NCBI GenBank assembly: GCA_023014485.1
Contig: JAJOZX010001566.1
Span: forward strand, 782,501-846,500
DNA from: Bathynomus jamesi
Taxonomy: Eukaryota > Arthropoda > Malacostraca > Isopoda > Cirolanidae
Length of the DNA: 64,000 nucleotides
Direction: 5' to 3'
Shown in pieces: positions 49,900-61,330 of this stretch. Below the pieces are notes generated by a model. That model saw nothing but the letters and a program-made list of their open reading frames with translations, was not told the DNA's origin and made no database searches. A program made the position numbers and the translations under genes. How positions within the stretch are numbered: position 1 is the stretch's first letter; the number at the start of each line of letters is the position of its first letter.

Positions 49900-51930
49900 C
49901 CTTCCTTCTCACGTTGCCGGGCACACCGATTCACTTGGAACTTCTTTGGAAGATGTTCATATCAACACCATTAGTGCTCCTTATTTCTTATGACAGATAG
50001 TTAAACAGTTTAAGAACAGCGCACACTTTCTCAGCTTTCCTCTTTTCCAATGCCATTTTGATGGTTGTAGGGTTAAGTTTGGGATTAGGAACTTTGTTTT
50101 CAATTGCTTTCTATGCGTAAATTATAGTATATTTCTCTCTGTTCTTCTTAACAACGAAGAGTACAGATTTAGTTCGTATCTTTCCAAGTAATCTTTGAAT
50201 CTATTGATTTTGGCTGGGAAGTTTCTCTGAATTCCTTCAAAGTGACTACTTTTTATTCTGGGGAAGTGAAAAGTAAGTAATATTCCAGTTTTGGTATGAC
50301 CAGCGCGTTTTCAGCAAGGGAATCGTTGTATTACTGTCCCATTTTTTTAAGGTTCTCAGTATCCGTTCAGTTATTCTTTTTGCTTCGTTTATTGCTATAT
50401 AGAAGCGGGACCACCAGCTTGACCTCCGTGTGAAGAGAGACCAACGCACGAAACAACATAAGGTTCAAAGGTAAGGTACTGTCTCAAATTTCATATCATC
50501 GATCTTTGTAATTTCTGACTTTCCTCTTCATTTGGATAATGGTAATTTATGAATTTTAATTCATAATTTTTTTCGTATCATAGGAGTTGAAATTTTTTAA
50601 TGTTAAATTTACTACTGTTGTCTGTTGACAATCCATATATTCTATTTGTGTTCTTAAAGAATATATCTCTTGAGTTCTTACTTTGTCTGTCGACTTTTGC
50701 TTCGTCGACAAAAACTGCTCCTGCGCAGTTCTTGGTTACTTCGTTATCTATATAGGTAAGCATGATTATAAATAACAGTGGAGCAAGAACTGTTCTTTGT
50801 GGTATTGAGATATGTACTTTCGATTCTGATGACGTCCTTGGCCTGTGACAACTTGATGACGATCTGTAAGAAAGTTATGTATATTTATTTACTTATTTTT
50901 CCTGTTATTAATCTACAGTCATTTTTTGTATTATTATCCCGTGATTACAGTTGTCGAATACGTTAGCAAAGGCTGCCTATATATTACATCATAATTGGCA
51001 TTATTCTAAAGTGTATCGGTAATATTGTTATAATGTTATCTTAGTTGTGATGGGTACGATCTCTCTGATCGGGATCTACTCTGTTTGTTCTTATTGAATG
51101 TGCATCCCAAAAGTCGTAGATTTCTTCTATCTCTTCTTTCAGATAATTTGATGAGATAAGATGTCAGTGACAGTGGTCTATAGTTCTTTGTTCGAGATCC
51201 ATCAGCTTCTTTCTATATAGGAACATTATTCGTTCTCTTCGGGATGACCGATATTTCTCCTGCTTTCCGAAATCTTTTCCATATCCAATACAGGGACGTA
51301 GCTATCTCATCCTTACACGTTTTTAATCAGTGTAGAGTTCCATTTATCAGGACCTGCCTTTTCTAAATTTACGATTCATTGTTTTTCACTATCGCATGTT
51401 TCGTTGCCCTGTGGTCATCCGTAAAGTTTATTTTTAACTGTTTCAATTGATACTCTTCCGATTGATTACGTAATTTCTTCTTGCAGTTAACAAGTTTGGT
51501 GCTGGAACTCCATCTACGGTATCTCTCGTTGTACTGCGTGTACATGTTGGATAATTTTTATGAGTATGATAGTGTAGGAGATTTCGTAAAAATTATATCC
51601 TGGATTTATGGTTCCTCTGCTATTTGTCGATCTTTTCGTATGTTCTTTGATGGGTGACGGTAAAATTTTTATTACCATACTCGCAACTTTCCCGTCATTC
51701 TAAATCCGGTCTGTTGTACCTTTTTAAAAAATGAGAGTATAAATGAACGTAAATTTACTCTGAGTATAGAGTATCTAAAGAGCAGTTTTGTTAGATTGAA
51801 GGTATGCTCGCAGATTACTCCGATGTCCGTTTCTGTATGTACAGTGTCCTTCAGCAAAGTCTCTGTATACTATCTCATTTGTACACTTCGTCGTGGTTTG
51901 CTTTCTTTACTTGTTTCACTGGTATTATTT
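49900..51930 (-). pseudogene. Decayed LINE related to the 19.5-24.2-kb element
   Basis: Minus strand, many frame changes: AGPDKWNSTLIKN near 51,330, TKNYRPLSLTSYLIKLSE (RT) near 51,150, a QxTVLAPLLFIIM block near 50,780, a degenerate catalytic region with FVDEAKVDRQSKNSRDIFF near 50,700, then MKFETVPYLE and a C-terminal RLKKHLSS-like stretch near 49,890. The catalytic Asp pair is lost (VDEA for FADD). The order and wording match the 21.5-24.2-kb LINE, at lower quality, so it is an older copy of a related subfamily. Confidence 0.7.
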
Positions 51931-51931
51931 T

Positions 51932-52038
<107 letters not shown>

Positions 52039-52056
52039 GAGCGAAAAATAGATATA

Positions 52057-52128
52057 CAGGATGATCCAAAAATGTGTTCCCCCAAAAAAGTACTGCATAT
52101 CTGGGAACATATTTTTTGGATCACCCTG
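52057..52128. mobile_element. 72-bp mariner-type MITE
   Basis: CAGGATGATCCAAAAATGTG and CAGGGTGATCCAAAAAATAT are inverted ends that nearly meet (about 16 bp between them), with TA at 52055-52056 and 52129-52130. The whole element is little more than two transposon ends. Confidence 0.85.
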
Positions 52129-52130
52129 TA

Positions 52131-52957
52131 TAATTTCTTTGTTGTATTTAGATGTAATCTGTTCCGATATTATCGACATTATCAATAAATTACAACCAGC
52201 GTTTGTCCTTAATAAAGATCTTGGAACGAGCAAATAATCGACGTTCAGTCGCTTCAAAGAAGAAAAAGCGTCGCTGAATCATTTATTTCTCGAAGTAAAG
52301 AATTTCCACGAGCGGGAAAATATTTCTCACCCGAAATGTCTGCGATGAGACAAACCAACTAAAATCCAATAATAAACACTCCCGAAGTCGAAAGTTTCCG
52401 TCTCAATGACCCTCCATGCGTGGTTGAGAACGTCAAACATAATTACCAAAGAACTAAACCAGTAATTACTCATCGGATTCGAGGTCTAGAAATAAAATTG
52501 TTTAGTAAAAGAAGAAAAGCTTTCCATTGGTGAATTATGAGGATAAGCTTGGCATTTGTCCAGACGAAACATTTATTTTGAGGTCATTCCCATCACAAAG
52601 TGGAGAGGGTTTAGTCGAGAGAGAAGTCTTATTTATTATAGAGACGAACACACACACACACACACACACACACCTCTATTTATTCTCTTTTATATACTGT
52701 ATATTCTCATTGTTCATTGTTTAAGAAATGTGTTAATAAATTAAGCGTGATTCGATCAAACAAAAATTTTTATTCAGAAAAAGAATACAACTTACGTAAA
52801 GTTTTAAAATATTTTCTCTAGAATTTAGATATTTGATATGGTATCAATATATTCACAGTATTGTAATCTGAATATGCCATTGCAAGCATGGGAGCTTTTT
52901 AAGCAAAATTAGTGAGATTCAGTTTATTTACTGCATGAGAGAAGTGAAAATAGTAAT
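52131..52957. other. No gene recognised; (CA)n tract
   Basis: AT-rich spacer with a (CA)n run at 52650-52673. No family features. Confidence 0.4.
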
Positions 52958-52960
52958 AAC

Positions 52961-53002
<42 letters not shown>

Positions 53003-53003
53003 T
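52958..53003. repeat. (AAT)n microsatellite
   Basis: Pure (AAT)n, 15 units. Confidence 0.95.
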
Positions 53004-53007
53004 AATA

Positions 53008-53056
53008 AGGAAGTGCTGGAACTCCCGTTTCTCCTGTCACTGTCCTCCTTAGCAGG
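53008..53056 (+). repeat. J LINE 5' leader fragment
   Basis: AAGTGCTGGAACTCCCGTTT, then CTCCTGTCACTGTCCTCCTT matches the J leader at 55995-56037. It is joined to unrelated DNA at GCAGGATAAA. Confidence 0.75.
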
Positions 53057-53119
53057 ATAAATTGTAAAAATTAGCATATTTCAGCTAGTTAATTATAAAA
53101 TATGCACTTAATTACGATG

Positions 53120-53770
53120 TTAATAGTGATCAGTAGTGATCTTATACATCAGTAAGAGCAAATTAAGTACTTCTTTAGTGATTTGCGAAGTACATTTAGT
53201 GATGAAGCTTGTCTGACAGTTGTGGGAACTGCATTCCATACATCCTTTGAAAGAAAGTGCATTTCCTGCAATTCTCATTATATACTGTACTGTAGTTTGG
53301 TTTGTGTATGAAACCTCTAGGCCCCTAGGGAGTCTAGTGTTAGAATGATGATGTATTTGATGGGGAGTAGTTGCTCTTTGAATGGGTGATGTGTGTTTAT
53401 TTTTATTGATAACCGTACATAATGACAGTAACATTGAGTTTGTAAAAGTCATTTAGTTTTAAAATATTTAACTCTTTAAACATTTAGGAAGTGTGACATT
53501 GTCTGTTATCATTATTTGAGAGGGTTCGCAGACATTTAATATGAACGACTTCCAAACGATGTTTTATATATTTCTTGTAGCTACCCCATGCGGATGTGGA
53601 CGGATGAAGGAATAATACAGGTTAAGGAATGTGTTTCGAGGAAGTTTCTCTTTTAGTTTAAATAATTTGAACAGAAATTTTGATATTTTGGACCTGATAT
53701 CTTGTACGTGACTTCTGAAACGTAGTTTTTCGTTTAAATTAACGCCAAACACTTTATGAATTAATTATAA
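53120..53770 (-). pseudogene. LINE RT C-terminal fragment (L2/CR1-like)
   Basis: Minus strand: VFGVNLNEKLRFRSHVQDIR, SKISKFLFKLFKLKEKLPRN, TFLNLYYSFIRPH, the thumb region after the RT palm; then in shifted frames HHHSNTRLPRGLEVS, CMECSSHNCQ-type and NVLRKSLKKYLICSY, the usual C-terminal end of L2/CR1-type ORF2. RT catalytic motifs are absent. This family differs from the J LINE and from the 19.5-kb LINE. Confidence 0.75.
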
Positions 53771-55163
53771 ATCTGCAAAACAGCAAAAAAATTATAATTT
53801 TTTGTTTTTTACTTATTATTATTATTACATATATAAGATTAGCGATAGGTTGACCTAGCACACGGATTATGTTGATGGAAATTTTATTTGTAGATGCTGT
53901 CGAAATTTGTCGAAATCAGACTGAGTACGACTCGACACTCCTTGTCCTTCCTGGAACTTACGGGCATATATATTATTATACCGTCTTGTACATAACAGGA
54001 ATAAATTAATTTTTCTTTTTTGAATTTTAATAATTTGTCAAATATTTATTTTCCGTATTTACGGAGTGATTAATTAATAAATATATTTGGTTTGATTTTT
54101 ATCACCACTTCTTATTTCAGAATTCCAAAGTCGGTCACTCAATTTGGATTTTAGAATTTTCATTTCAGTGTCATTATTATTATTTTTACGAACTCAATGT
54201 ACCTCCGTAATAATATTTTGAGGAATGTTTTTATAGAGTTTTTCTCTAATGGCATCTCTCCAGGTCTCTCGATGAAGTATAGGTCTTTATGCGGTTCCTG
54301 TTTAAGGTCGCTGTTTAGTTTTTATTTTATTTCGCCTGATTCTGGAATCCAAATTCTAGAGTAAATATACTCTCTCATTAAGCGCGCTTATGAGCTGTTT
54401 AATTCGTTGGTTTCTTCTTCTAATTTATTTCTCCTGCCATCCTTTTCTGCCATACAGTTTAGGATGGAAGATAGGTATGATTCCATATATAAAGCCTGGC
54501 ATCCCCGCATTTTGGTTGCATTAAATTCCCCAATTTGTTGACGAATTGACGTTCTTCCTCGTTGACGTTCTTCCTCTTCGGATGCGGAGGAAGCAACGCT
54601 GAAGTGGAGGGGGGAAGCTCTCTCCAGCACATCCGAGGGAAGGCGAGATGCTTGGGCTGAGGTAGAAGGGGTTTGTTGTTGTTGTTTTTGTTTCTTCTAT
54701 GTGCCACTTTTGTACAATTTCTTCGCTTCAATTTTGATAATTGTTGACTGTTCTTGTTTTTAGGAAGGAAGCCTTAATGAGAGAATTTTACTTTATTTTT
54801 AAATAACCTTGTTTTAGACTACATTTTATTTACATATAAGAAGATAATTTAATTAGGAGACGATTTTTGTAAAGATAGTTGGGTATGTGTCAGAGCATTT
54901 TTTAACCTAGTGAGTGGGCGACATGAATGCCATCCAGTGAAGAAAATTTGTCGCCCAGTAAATGAAATTTTAGGGTACTGGGCGACAAGGAATTTTCAAA
55001 ATTTGTAAAATAGAATTGTCTTGGGACCATTGACTTGGAAGCCATATAATACATATAATACATGCACATATGTCACAATTAGAACTGTTTATCCTAAATG
55101 TAAATATGAAATTTACATTGAATATTTATATATAGATAATGCTAGTGTTATTTCAGACCACAC
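53771..55163. other. No gene recognised
   Basis: AT-rich. Minus-strand frames at 54388-54731 (Glu-rich, GEFNATKMRGCQALYMESY) are not recognised. A short tandem GACGTTCTTCCTC(G/T)T lies near 54,545-54,575. Confidence 0.4.
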
Positions 55164-55640
55164 GAGGTGTGTGCTGGGACCGGTTCGGTCCGGTTCGCCC
55201 AAACCGGTTGTTAAATTTTGATTGGATCACCGAACTGTTTGTTTGTTTTTAACAAATATTTAACAGTCAGTAGAAATTTATTTATATCTAATTTTTTTTA
55301 CATTTTTTTTCAGGATTTTATAGAAAAATATAGGTAGTATCGCAAGCAGTGGTCGTTTCAATATTTATTTATTTTTTGATGAAAAATTAGTTTATTTTTT
55401 GATAATTATGTCATTAGTGATTATAAAGAATACGTTAAATAATTTCTGCCAAAATGTTACAAAATGCTGTTTGGAAAAGCTAAAATGCGTTGACTTCCGG
55501 CGCTCCGCCCCGGACTCCGCTGGGGGAGCTACCGCTCACCCCAGACCCCCTAACTTAATGATTCGCGTCACTGGCGCTCGCCGATTTACACCCCTATCTG
55601 TATCAGAACCGGTTGTTAAGAAATTGGCAGCACACCCCTG
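55164..55640. mobile_element. Probable hAT-like MITE with CCGGTT repeats
   Basis: The outer ends read GAGGTGTGTGCTGGGACCGG and CAGGGGTGTGCTGCCAAT inward. CCGGTTCGGTCCGGTTCG, then AAACCGGTTGTTAA near the left end, and GAACCGGTTGTTAAGAAATT near the right end repeat a CCGGTT core. I see no clear 8-bp duplication. Confidence 0.5.
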
Positions 55641-55874
55641 CTTTAATCCCCCTCCCCACTTCCCGATCTGCCTTTGTCGCCCAGTGGGAAAAGCTTAAAA
55701 ATGCTCTGGTATGTGTACTCGCATTTTTACGTTCATACGTTTTAGACGTGGCACCCAAGGTTTTCCGTCATGTAATGGCACCGCTTGCCAAAAACCACCA
55801 GAAAATTGTATAGATTCGAATGTGTTGATTAATTAGTGTAAAGGTATTTTCCGATTCAAGATGAGATACTAACT

Positions 55875-56275
55875 TTTTGACAGGATGTGGAGGGGATTTG
55901 GAGGAAGTTGTAGACACCTTTGGAGTAGATTACAAAACCAATCGACCAGGGAAGTATTCCAGGGGGGTGAGAAGTAAGTTAAGCAAGAGACAGAAAGTGC
56001 TGGAACTTCCGTTTCTCCTGTCACTGTCCTCCTTAGCTGATCTTTTTCCGTGTCTCATCTAGCCTGTGAGCAGTTCAGCATGCTCTGAAACTCACACTTC
56101 TCTCATTATTCCTCACTACACATACATGTATTTTACACACTACACGACCTTCTCAAAATTAAAAACACGAACAAAAGGACTTTGAGTTTGTCTCTCTTCT
56201 TCCTCTATTTTGGGTTGGTGGTTTTGCAGGTATTCGTCCTTAACCCCTCTTTCCCGAATAAAACAAAATATTCAA
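55875..56275 (+). pseudogene. J LINE copy with only 5' leader and 3' tail
   Basis: 55920-56060 matches the J 5' leader (CGACCAGGGAAGTATTCC, CTTCCGTTTCTCCTGTCAC, CTTAGCTGATCTTTTTCC). 56170-56270 matches the J 3' end (CTCTCTTCTTCCTCTATTTT, GGTTTTGCAGGTATTCGTCC). The ORFs between them are gone. It ends CCCGAATAAAACAAAATA. Confidence 0.75.
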
Positions 56276-57089
56276 AGGGTATTTACACGTTTAATAAGAG
56301 AAAATAACTTCTAACAGCAGTTTATCACTATGGAAGATAGATGTTAATTATTATTGAGTTCGATGTCTCACTGCAAAGTAACTTTTTTTTAAACTTCAAC
56401 ATTACGTATTCAAAGATCTGAATTTTCTTTGTACTGCAATTTTCAAAAATAACAACAATATCTTTTGAATCATTTACCGATTTATTTATCGTTAACAGTC
56501 ATCAACAATCACCAACTTCGGCCATCTTCAACTTTCCACCGCTGCAGAGGCGATACAGTTTTTACTGCGATGCCGGAGTTTGAGGTTTGAACGTGTGTGA
56601 ACTTCGTTGCAAACATTTGACAACTTTTAGGACGAACCAATTAATTCAAAGTTAGTTTTTTGTTACAGAATATACGAAAAAAATCTTAAAAGTATTAACT
56701 CAAATAAAAATATGAAATATAACTAATAATATTTAACAATACTAAATTTCAAAGTGAAAATTAAATGCTAAAGAGTTTAGGAAAACTTTCACATCGTGCA
56801 CTTAACGGTAGTACCGTACGATCACTGCAACAGATGTTTACTAAATTATTCGGTGTTTGATTAGATCTTTTTTATATATAATATTGTGTGCTAATTTGCA
56901 TTACTCCTTAAACCCTACTTGGAGTACTGGTGTACCCCAGTACCCCCGGGTATTGCTAGCATAATTTTTATAATGGGTAGGGATTAAGAGTTAAACTTTT
57001 GTTGCTCAAACTCTCAGAAAAGACTTTCCGAATCATGTATGAATAAAGGTTGAATTCTGTTTGTGCGAAATTGAAGATAAGACACGGAA
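56276..57089. other. No gene recognised
   Basis: AT-rich DNA with no frame of interest. A short palindrome-like GTACTGGTGTACCCCAGTAC lies near 56,925. Confidence 0.4.
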
Positions 57090-57320
57090 ATTAGGAAAGA
57101 CCTAACTGTTCACTGGATTAGGATAACTCAAAGCATTGTTATTTCCATTGGTGATGAGCCACGAACGAAGCTTCGTCAAGTACGTTGATCCTCTATTTAC
57201 TTGACAATTATGCAACGAGCTGCTCGTACCCTGAATAAGTGTATGGGCGGAGCGGTGCTTTGTATGTAGCTGTCAAAGCTCTTTTCTAACTCACACTTAA
57301 GCTATTGACGGATGCATTGA
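57090..57320. repeat. Dispersed repeat, copy 3 of 3
   Basis: Collinear with 9500-9775 and 25545-25795: GCATTGTTATTTCCATTGG, GATGAGCCACGAACGAAGC, CAACGAGCTGCTCGTACCCT, TGTATGGGCGGAGCGGTGCT, and TAAGCTATTGACGG. Confidence 0.55.
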
Positions 57321-57366
57321 GTATATATAGTTAGTTAGTAATTAGTTAGTTATTCATTAGGTGGCA

Positions 57367-57560
57367 GCTCCGGTAGCTCAGTGGGTAACACTATTTCCCT
57401 ATAAACGAAGTGAAGACATTGAGTTCGTGGGTTTGACTCCCATGGTAATAATAATCCACTGGAATGGGCTGCATTCCCCTGGCCTTAGCGTTGCGTGAGT
57501 TTCTGACCTTCCTGACTGATTATTTTTTTGTCATCGGGCGAATTACAGTTTAAAGCTCCA
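57367..57560 (+). repeat. tRNA-derived SINE
   Basis: CAGCTCCGGTAGCTCAGTGG, then GTAACAC gives an excellent RNA polymerase III box A (TAGCTCAGTGG), and GGGTTTGACTCCC, 50 bp on, a good box B. The 3' part (TAATAATAATCCACTGGAA ... CCTTAGCGTTGCGTGAG) is not tRNA-like, and the head does not fold as a full tRNA, so this is a SINE rather than a tRNA gene. Confidence 0.7.
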
Positions 57561-57570
57561 AAATAATTAG

Positions 57571-58352
57571 GGTCTTCTTTTAATCTTGAACATAAGAAGC
57601 TCTCATCAAAATTTTACATTTTCATATTATTAAGAAATTACTTTTAATCTTTATCAAAAGTTTTCAAATAACTTTTATTAAATGTCATTAAAATTATTCA
57701 CTACTTTTATGAAAGTTTATTAAACTTGCAATTTTATATAATTTTTCGTTAGTTTTGAAGATTAGAATGCAAATTATATGGAAAAGGAAATTTCTCCAAA
57801 CTTATTTGAGTTATTTACTTAAATTTAATAAAAGTACGTCCTAAAATTACTTATCATTTTATTTTAAAAATAAATAATTTGTTCTGAGAGATTTCCGAAA
57901 GATTATTATTTTTGGATGTTAAAAAAAAATTACTTTTATGGCATTTATTTCCTGCCAATAAAGTTTATCATTATCATTAATTTCATTCTAACTACTTTTT
58001 TCACTGTGAGAAAAATTATATCTGTCCTCATAAAGAACCATTTTTAATGGCATGAAATTTTATATGGTACAATTATTATTATTATTATTAGTAGTAGTAG
58101 TAGTAGTAGTAGTAGTATAGTAAGCAGTAGTAGTAGTAATGCAGTTTTCTATAACTAAACGGCAAAAGAAGTGAGAAGTTAAGAACACACGAAAATCGAA
58201 ATTGGCATCTCGTTCAAATCAAACAAAACTTTCCTTAAGTTTTTTTACAAAACCAATAAACTGAGCCAGAGAAGAAGCAGGACGTCTGATAGGTTTCTAA
58301 ATGACCAGAAACAGCTGAAATGCCTCTAAAGTAGAAAATACAACGCATAAAC
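57571..58352. other. AT-rich DNA with (TAG)n tract
   Basis: No gene recognised. A (TAT)n(TAG)n microsatellite lies at 58072-58137. Confidence 0.45.
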
Positions 58353-58482
58353 AGGCATTCTAGTATCCATCACCACTTGAAAGAGCGCCATATGCAGATT
58401 TATATCAAGAGCGTATAATTCTGACTTCAAAATAATTTTTTTTCATTCACTTACAAATGTAATTTTCGCTGGATGATGCTGG
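58353..58482. repeat. 130-bp dispersed repeat, copy 1 of 2
   Basis: ACAGGCATTCTAGTATCCAT to TTTTCGCTGGATGATGCTGG is about 97% identical to 61133-61262 in the same orientation. Copy 2 is followed by a Penelope-like end. Confidence 0.85.
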
Positions 58483-58558
58483 TAATATAATTATAATAAA
58501 TGAATCAGAGCAATGGGCCACATTAGTTGGCCTGAGCGCTATGATCTCCATACTCATT

Positions 58559-58580
58559 ATTTATATATATATAGATATAT

Positions 58581-58631
<51 letters not shown>
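58559..58631. repeat. (TA)n(CA)n(TA)n microsatellite
   Basis: Dinucleotide run just before a MITE end. Confidence 0.95.
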
Positions 58632-58634
<3 letters not shown>

Positions 58635-59009
58635 GTGTGCGATTCGGATATTTTTATTTCGATTCGATTTTCGATTCGATTCGGTCACTTGTTTTCGATT
58701 CTCGATTCGATTCGATTCGACTGCGACTGTGCACTACACTCACCTATACTTTACAATTTACATGCACCAGCACCAACACAACAACATACATGCACCAGCA
58801 ACAACATACTGAAAAGCGTAATAAACAACTGAACCCAAAGAACCGGTCCAAACTTGTCACACCGCAAGGCGCTCGCACGTGATTCTGTGACAGCAAAATC
58901 AAAAGCTGACCATGCGCATTGAGCGAACTCAGATCTTTATAAAAGCATAATCTCTCAAATATCCAACTATTTTCTAACGTTATTGTATTATATATAATAA
59001 TATATATAT

Positions 59010-59080
<71 letters not shown>

Positions 59081-59262
59081 AGTTGTTATTCCACGGTTTC
59101 GACATTCCATGGTTTTGGGGTAGTGCCAGTTTATCGTCTCGACAGGTTACAGTTAACGAATCGAAGAATCGAAATTTTTTAGCTCGAAGTCGGGTCGGGT
59201 TTCGATTCTTTACTGAATCGACCCGATTCGACATTTTCGATTAATTGCACAGGCCTAACATA
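58632..59262. mobile_element. hAT-like MITE built from TCGATTCGAT repeats
   Basis: Ends AAGGGTGTGCGATTCGGAT and TAGGCCTGTGCAATTAATCG read inward. Both flanks consist of TCGATTCGATTCG-type units (58650-58720 and 59150-59245). The middle includes (TA)n at 58990-59062 and unrelated DNA. A clear duplication is not seen. Confidence 0.65.
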
Positions 59263-59284
59263 TATACATACATATAAATATATA

Positions 59285-60050
59285 CAGGGTGTCCCATAAG
59301 TCCGGCATCATAGGAAAAATAATAAAAAAAGGCAAAACAATAGCTTTTATTTAGAGAACGTGCTCAATATGTCCACCATTGTTTTCAATACACAAATTCA
59401 GACGTGATACCCAGTTAGCAAGCACACGGTGAATGATGTCAGGAGTAATGGTGTTACATGCCCCAATAATGCGCTGCCGCAAATGTTCAACACTCCTAAT
59501 TTTCTCTGCGTATACCAGCGCTTTCAAGTGGCCCCAGAGATAAAAATCTAGTGGCGTGAAATCCGGGCTTCTAGCTGGCCATTCCACAGGCCCTCGACGT
59601 CCTATCCAATGACCAGGGAATTGTTGGTACAGGTATTCCCTTACTTGGGTGCTATAATGCGCAGGAGTGCCGTCTTGCTGGAACCATGTTGGGAAATTTC
59701 CTTCTTCGTTCAAGACACTTGGAAATGCTTCTTCCTTGAGCATACGTAGGTAGGTGTCTCCAGTGACATGTTCATCGAAAAAGAGGGGCCTATGATGCGA
59801 TCCTTCCAAATGCCACACCATACCATCAGCCGAGATGCACCTTGTTCCTTTGAAGAGGTATACCAGTGAGGGTTGTTTTGAGACCAGTAGCGGTGTTCTG
59901 TCGATTTACCTCACCATTTCCATAAAAAACAGCCTCGTCACTGAACAGAATGGTGGACGGGAAATTGGCATCCCGAGCATATGAATTATGGTTTGTAGAA
60001 ATAGAAAAATATGAATTTCTCCTATGATGCCGGACTTATGGGACACCCTG
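59285..60050 (-). mobile_element. Short mariner (DD41D group), family copy B
   Basis: Ends CAGGGTGTCCCATAAGTCCG inverted, between TA dinucleotides; 766 bp. Very similar to 20067-20750, with an extra 82-bp block there deleted. Right flank runs into (TA)n(CA)n. Confidence 0.93.
59351..60010 (-). pseudogene. Mariner transposase, C-terminal two thirds
   Basis: Minus strand: FPSTILFSDEAVFYGNGEVN (first Asp), RYWSQ-type block, then MVWHLEGSHHRPLFFDEHVT, FPTWFQQDGTPAHYSTQVRE (second Asp), FPGHWIGRRGPVEWPARSPD and FTPLDFYLWGHLKALVYAEK (third Asp, 41 residues after the second). Frameshifts lie near 59,800 and 59,895. All three catalytic Asp are present but the N-terminal DNA-binding domain is absent. 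The element is about 500 bp shorter than an autonomous mariner. Confidence 0.88.
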
Positions 60051-60064
60051 TATATATATACATA

Positions 60065-60139
<75 letters not shown>
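60051..60139. repeat. (TA)n(CA)n(TA)n microsatellite
   Basis: Dinucleotide tracts directly after the mariner end. Confidence 0.95.
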
Positions 60140-60140
<1 letters not shown>

Positions 60141-60370
60141 GGGAATGAACTCAGAATGGTCCCCTGAGTTTTTTATGATACACACAGACAGTGCATGGAA
60201 CAAGGAACTCTTCTGGGATAATTAAATCCACTATAGTCCGAATAAGTAATGGTAAATGACAAATACCATAGTTTTTCTTTTTCATGATGCTATCCCGACG
60301 TGGGCAACGGGTCACTCGCAAAGAGGTCCCATAAATATAGCTTCCCTCACCAGCTATCTGCAAAGCAGAC
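60140..60370 (-). repeat. Retroelement terminal repeat, single arm
   Basis: Matches the arms of the 35451-35770 palindrome (CAGTGCATGGAACAAGGAAC, ATCCCGACGTGGGCAACGGG, TAGCTTCCCTCACCAGCTAT). Here it continues past the palindrome centre into GCAAAGCAGACAGGATCC, so it shows the longer native layout. Confidence 0.75.
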
Positions 60371-60489
60371 AGGATCCAACTGAAGTCACGCGCTGTGACG
60401 CAGACGGTTTCTTTGATTTCACTTGGGAAACACAATGCTCTCAGGTGATGTCAACCGCTTGCGTGATAGCGTAGCCAGGTTCCGTTTCT

Positions 60490-60570
60490 TTGACTATATA
60501 AGAAGGGGATCAGCGCCCTTACAGCAGATCCCTGAAGGAGGGTCTCCGGGCCGAAGGGTTTCGGTCCGTT
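60490..60570 (+). promoter_or_regulatory. TATA-box-like element before a structured GC-rich leader
   Basis: GACTATATAAGAAGGGGATC has a strong TATA motif. About 25-30 bp downstream lies GCGCCCTTACAGCAGATCCC, then CTGAAGGAGGGTCTCCGGGC and CGAAGGGTTTCGG. This could be a retroelement promoter with a structured leader. No reading frame follows, and activity is unproven. Confidence 0.35.
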
Positions 60571-61065
60571 AACGGGAATTGCTTTTGAGAATTGGAAGAT
60601 TGGATATCAGTTTGAAGTCTGACCGTTTAGAGAGAAAGATCGGTAGCTTGGAATTAATTCATATAAGTCTGGGGACTCAGAACGGACTCGAGGGCGTCCT
60701 AGAAGGGGTTCGATTTATTTCATATCTTACAATGAAGATAAAGTAACATTTTATCATTATGAAACTTGTATTATTTTTATTGTTATTATTACCTCCCTGT
60801 TCTATATAAAAGAAACATTTGATTCATGCTAATCCATTCTATTTATCTCGCCTATATTCAAATTAAAGATCATGTAAGCCATTGTGTTTATTTTCTACTC
60901 TTTGGACTTTGATAACTGGGATAAAAGAAAAACACGGGCCCACACAGTACTCCTCGATTGTGGGAATACGAAGAGTAAACTATTTCTGCATCCAGGAGTG
61001 CTAAAGTAATAACCCTCACTCTAGCAACATTCTGACCTTGCTCGAACTCGGAGGGAGCAGGTTAT

Positions 61066-61066
<1 letters not shown>
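60571..61066. other. Unassigned retroelement-like DNA
   Basis: No open frame. The end segment 61003-61066 starts GTAATAACC and ends GGTTATTAC (inverted), just before a (TA)n tract. It may be the rest of the terminal region starting at 60,140. Confidence 0.35.

Positions 61067-61070
<4 letters not shown>

Positions 61071-61119
<49 letters not shown>
61071..61119. repeat. (TA)n microsatellite
   Basis: Pure (TA)n. Confidence 0.95.
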
Positions 61120-61120
<1 letters not shown>

Positions 61121-61132
61121 TGCAAACCCACA

Positions 61133-61330
61133 AACAGGCATTCTAGTATACATCACCACTTGAAAGAGCGCCATATGCAGATTTATATAAGAGCGTATAA
61201 TTCCGACTTCAAAATAATTTTTTTTCATTCACTTACAAATGTAATTTTCGCTGGATGATGCTGGATGCTGGATGATGCAGCATTCATTCATTTCACGTGT
61301 TTAATTGTGAAATTCATTCCATATGTATAT
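61133..61330. repeat. 130-bp dispersed repeat copy 2 plus Penelope-like end
   Basis: 61133-61262 repeats 58353-58482. 61280-61325 carries GCATTCATTCATTTCACGTG, then TTTAATTGTGAAATTCATTC, the terminal hairpin seen at 9050-9100 and 9848-9885, followed by TA-rich DNA. Confidence 0.7.

Noticed and set aside
57367..57440. Functional tRNA gene
   Set aside because: Boxes A and B are good, but the acceptor and anticodon arms do not pair properly, and the sequence continues with a SINE-like body.
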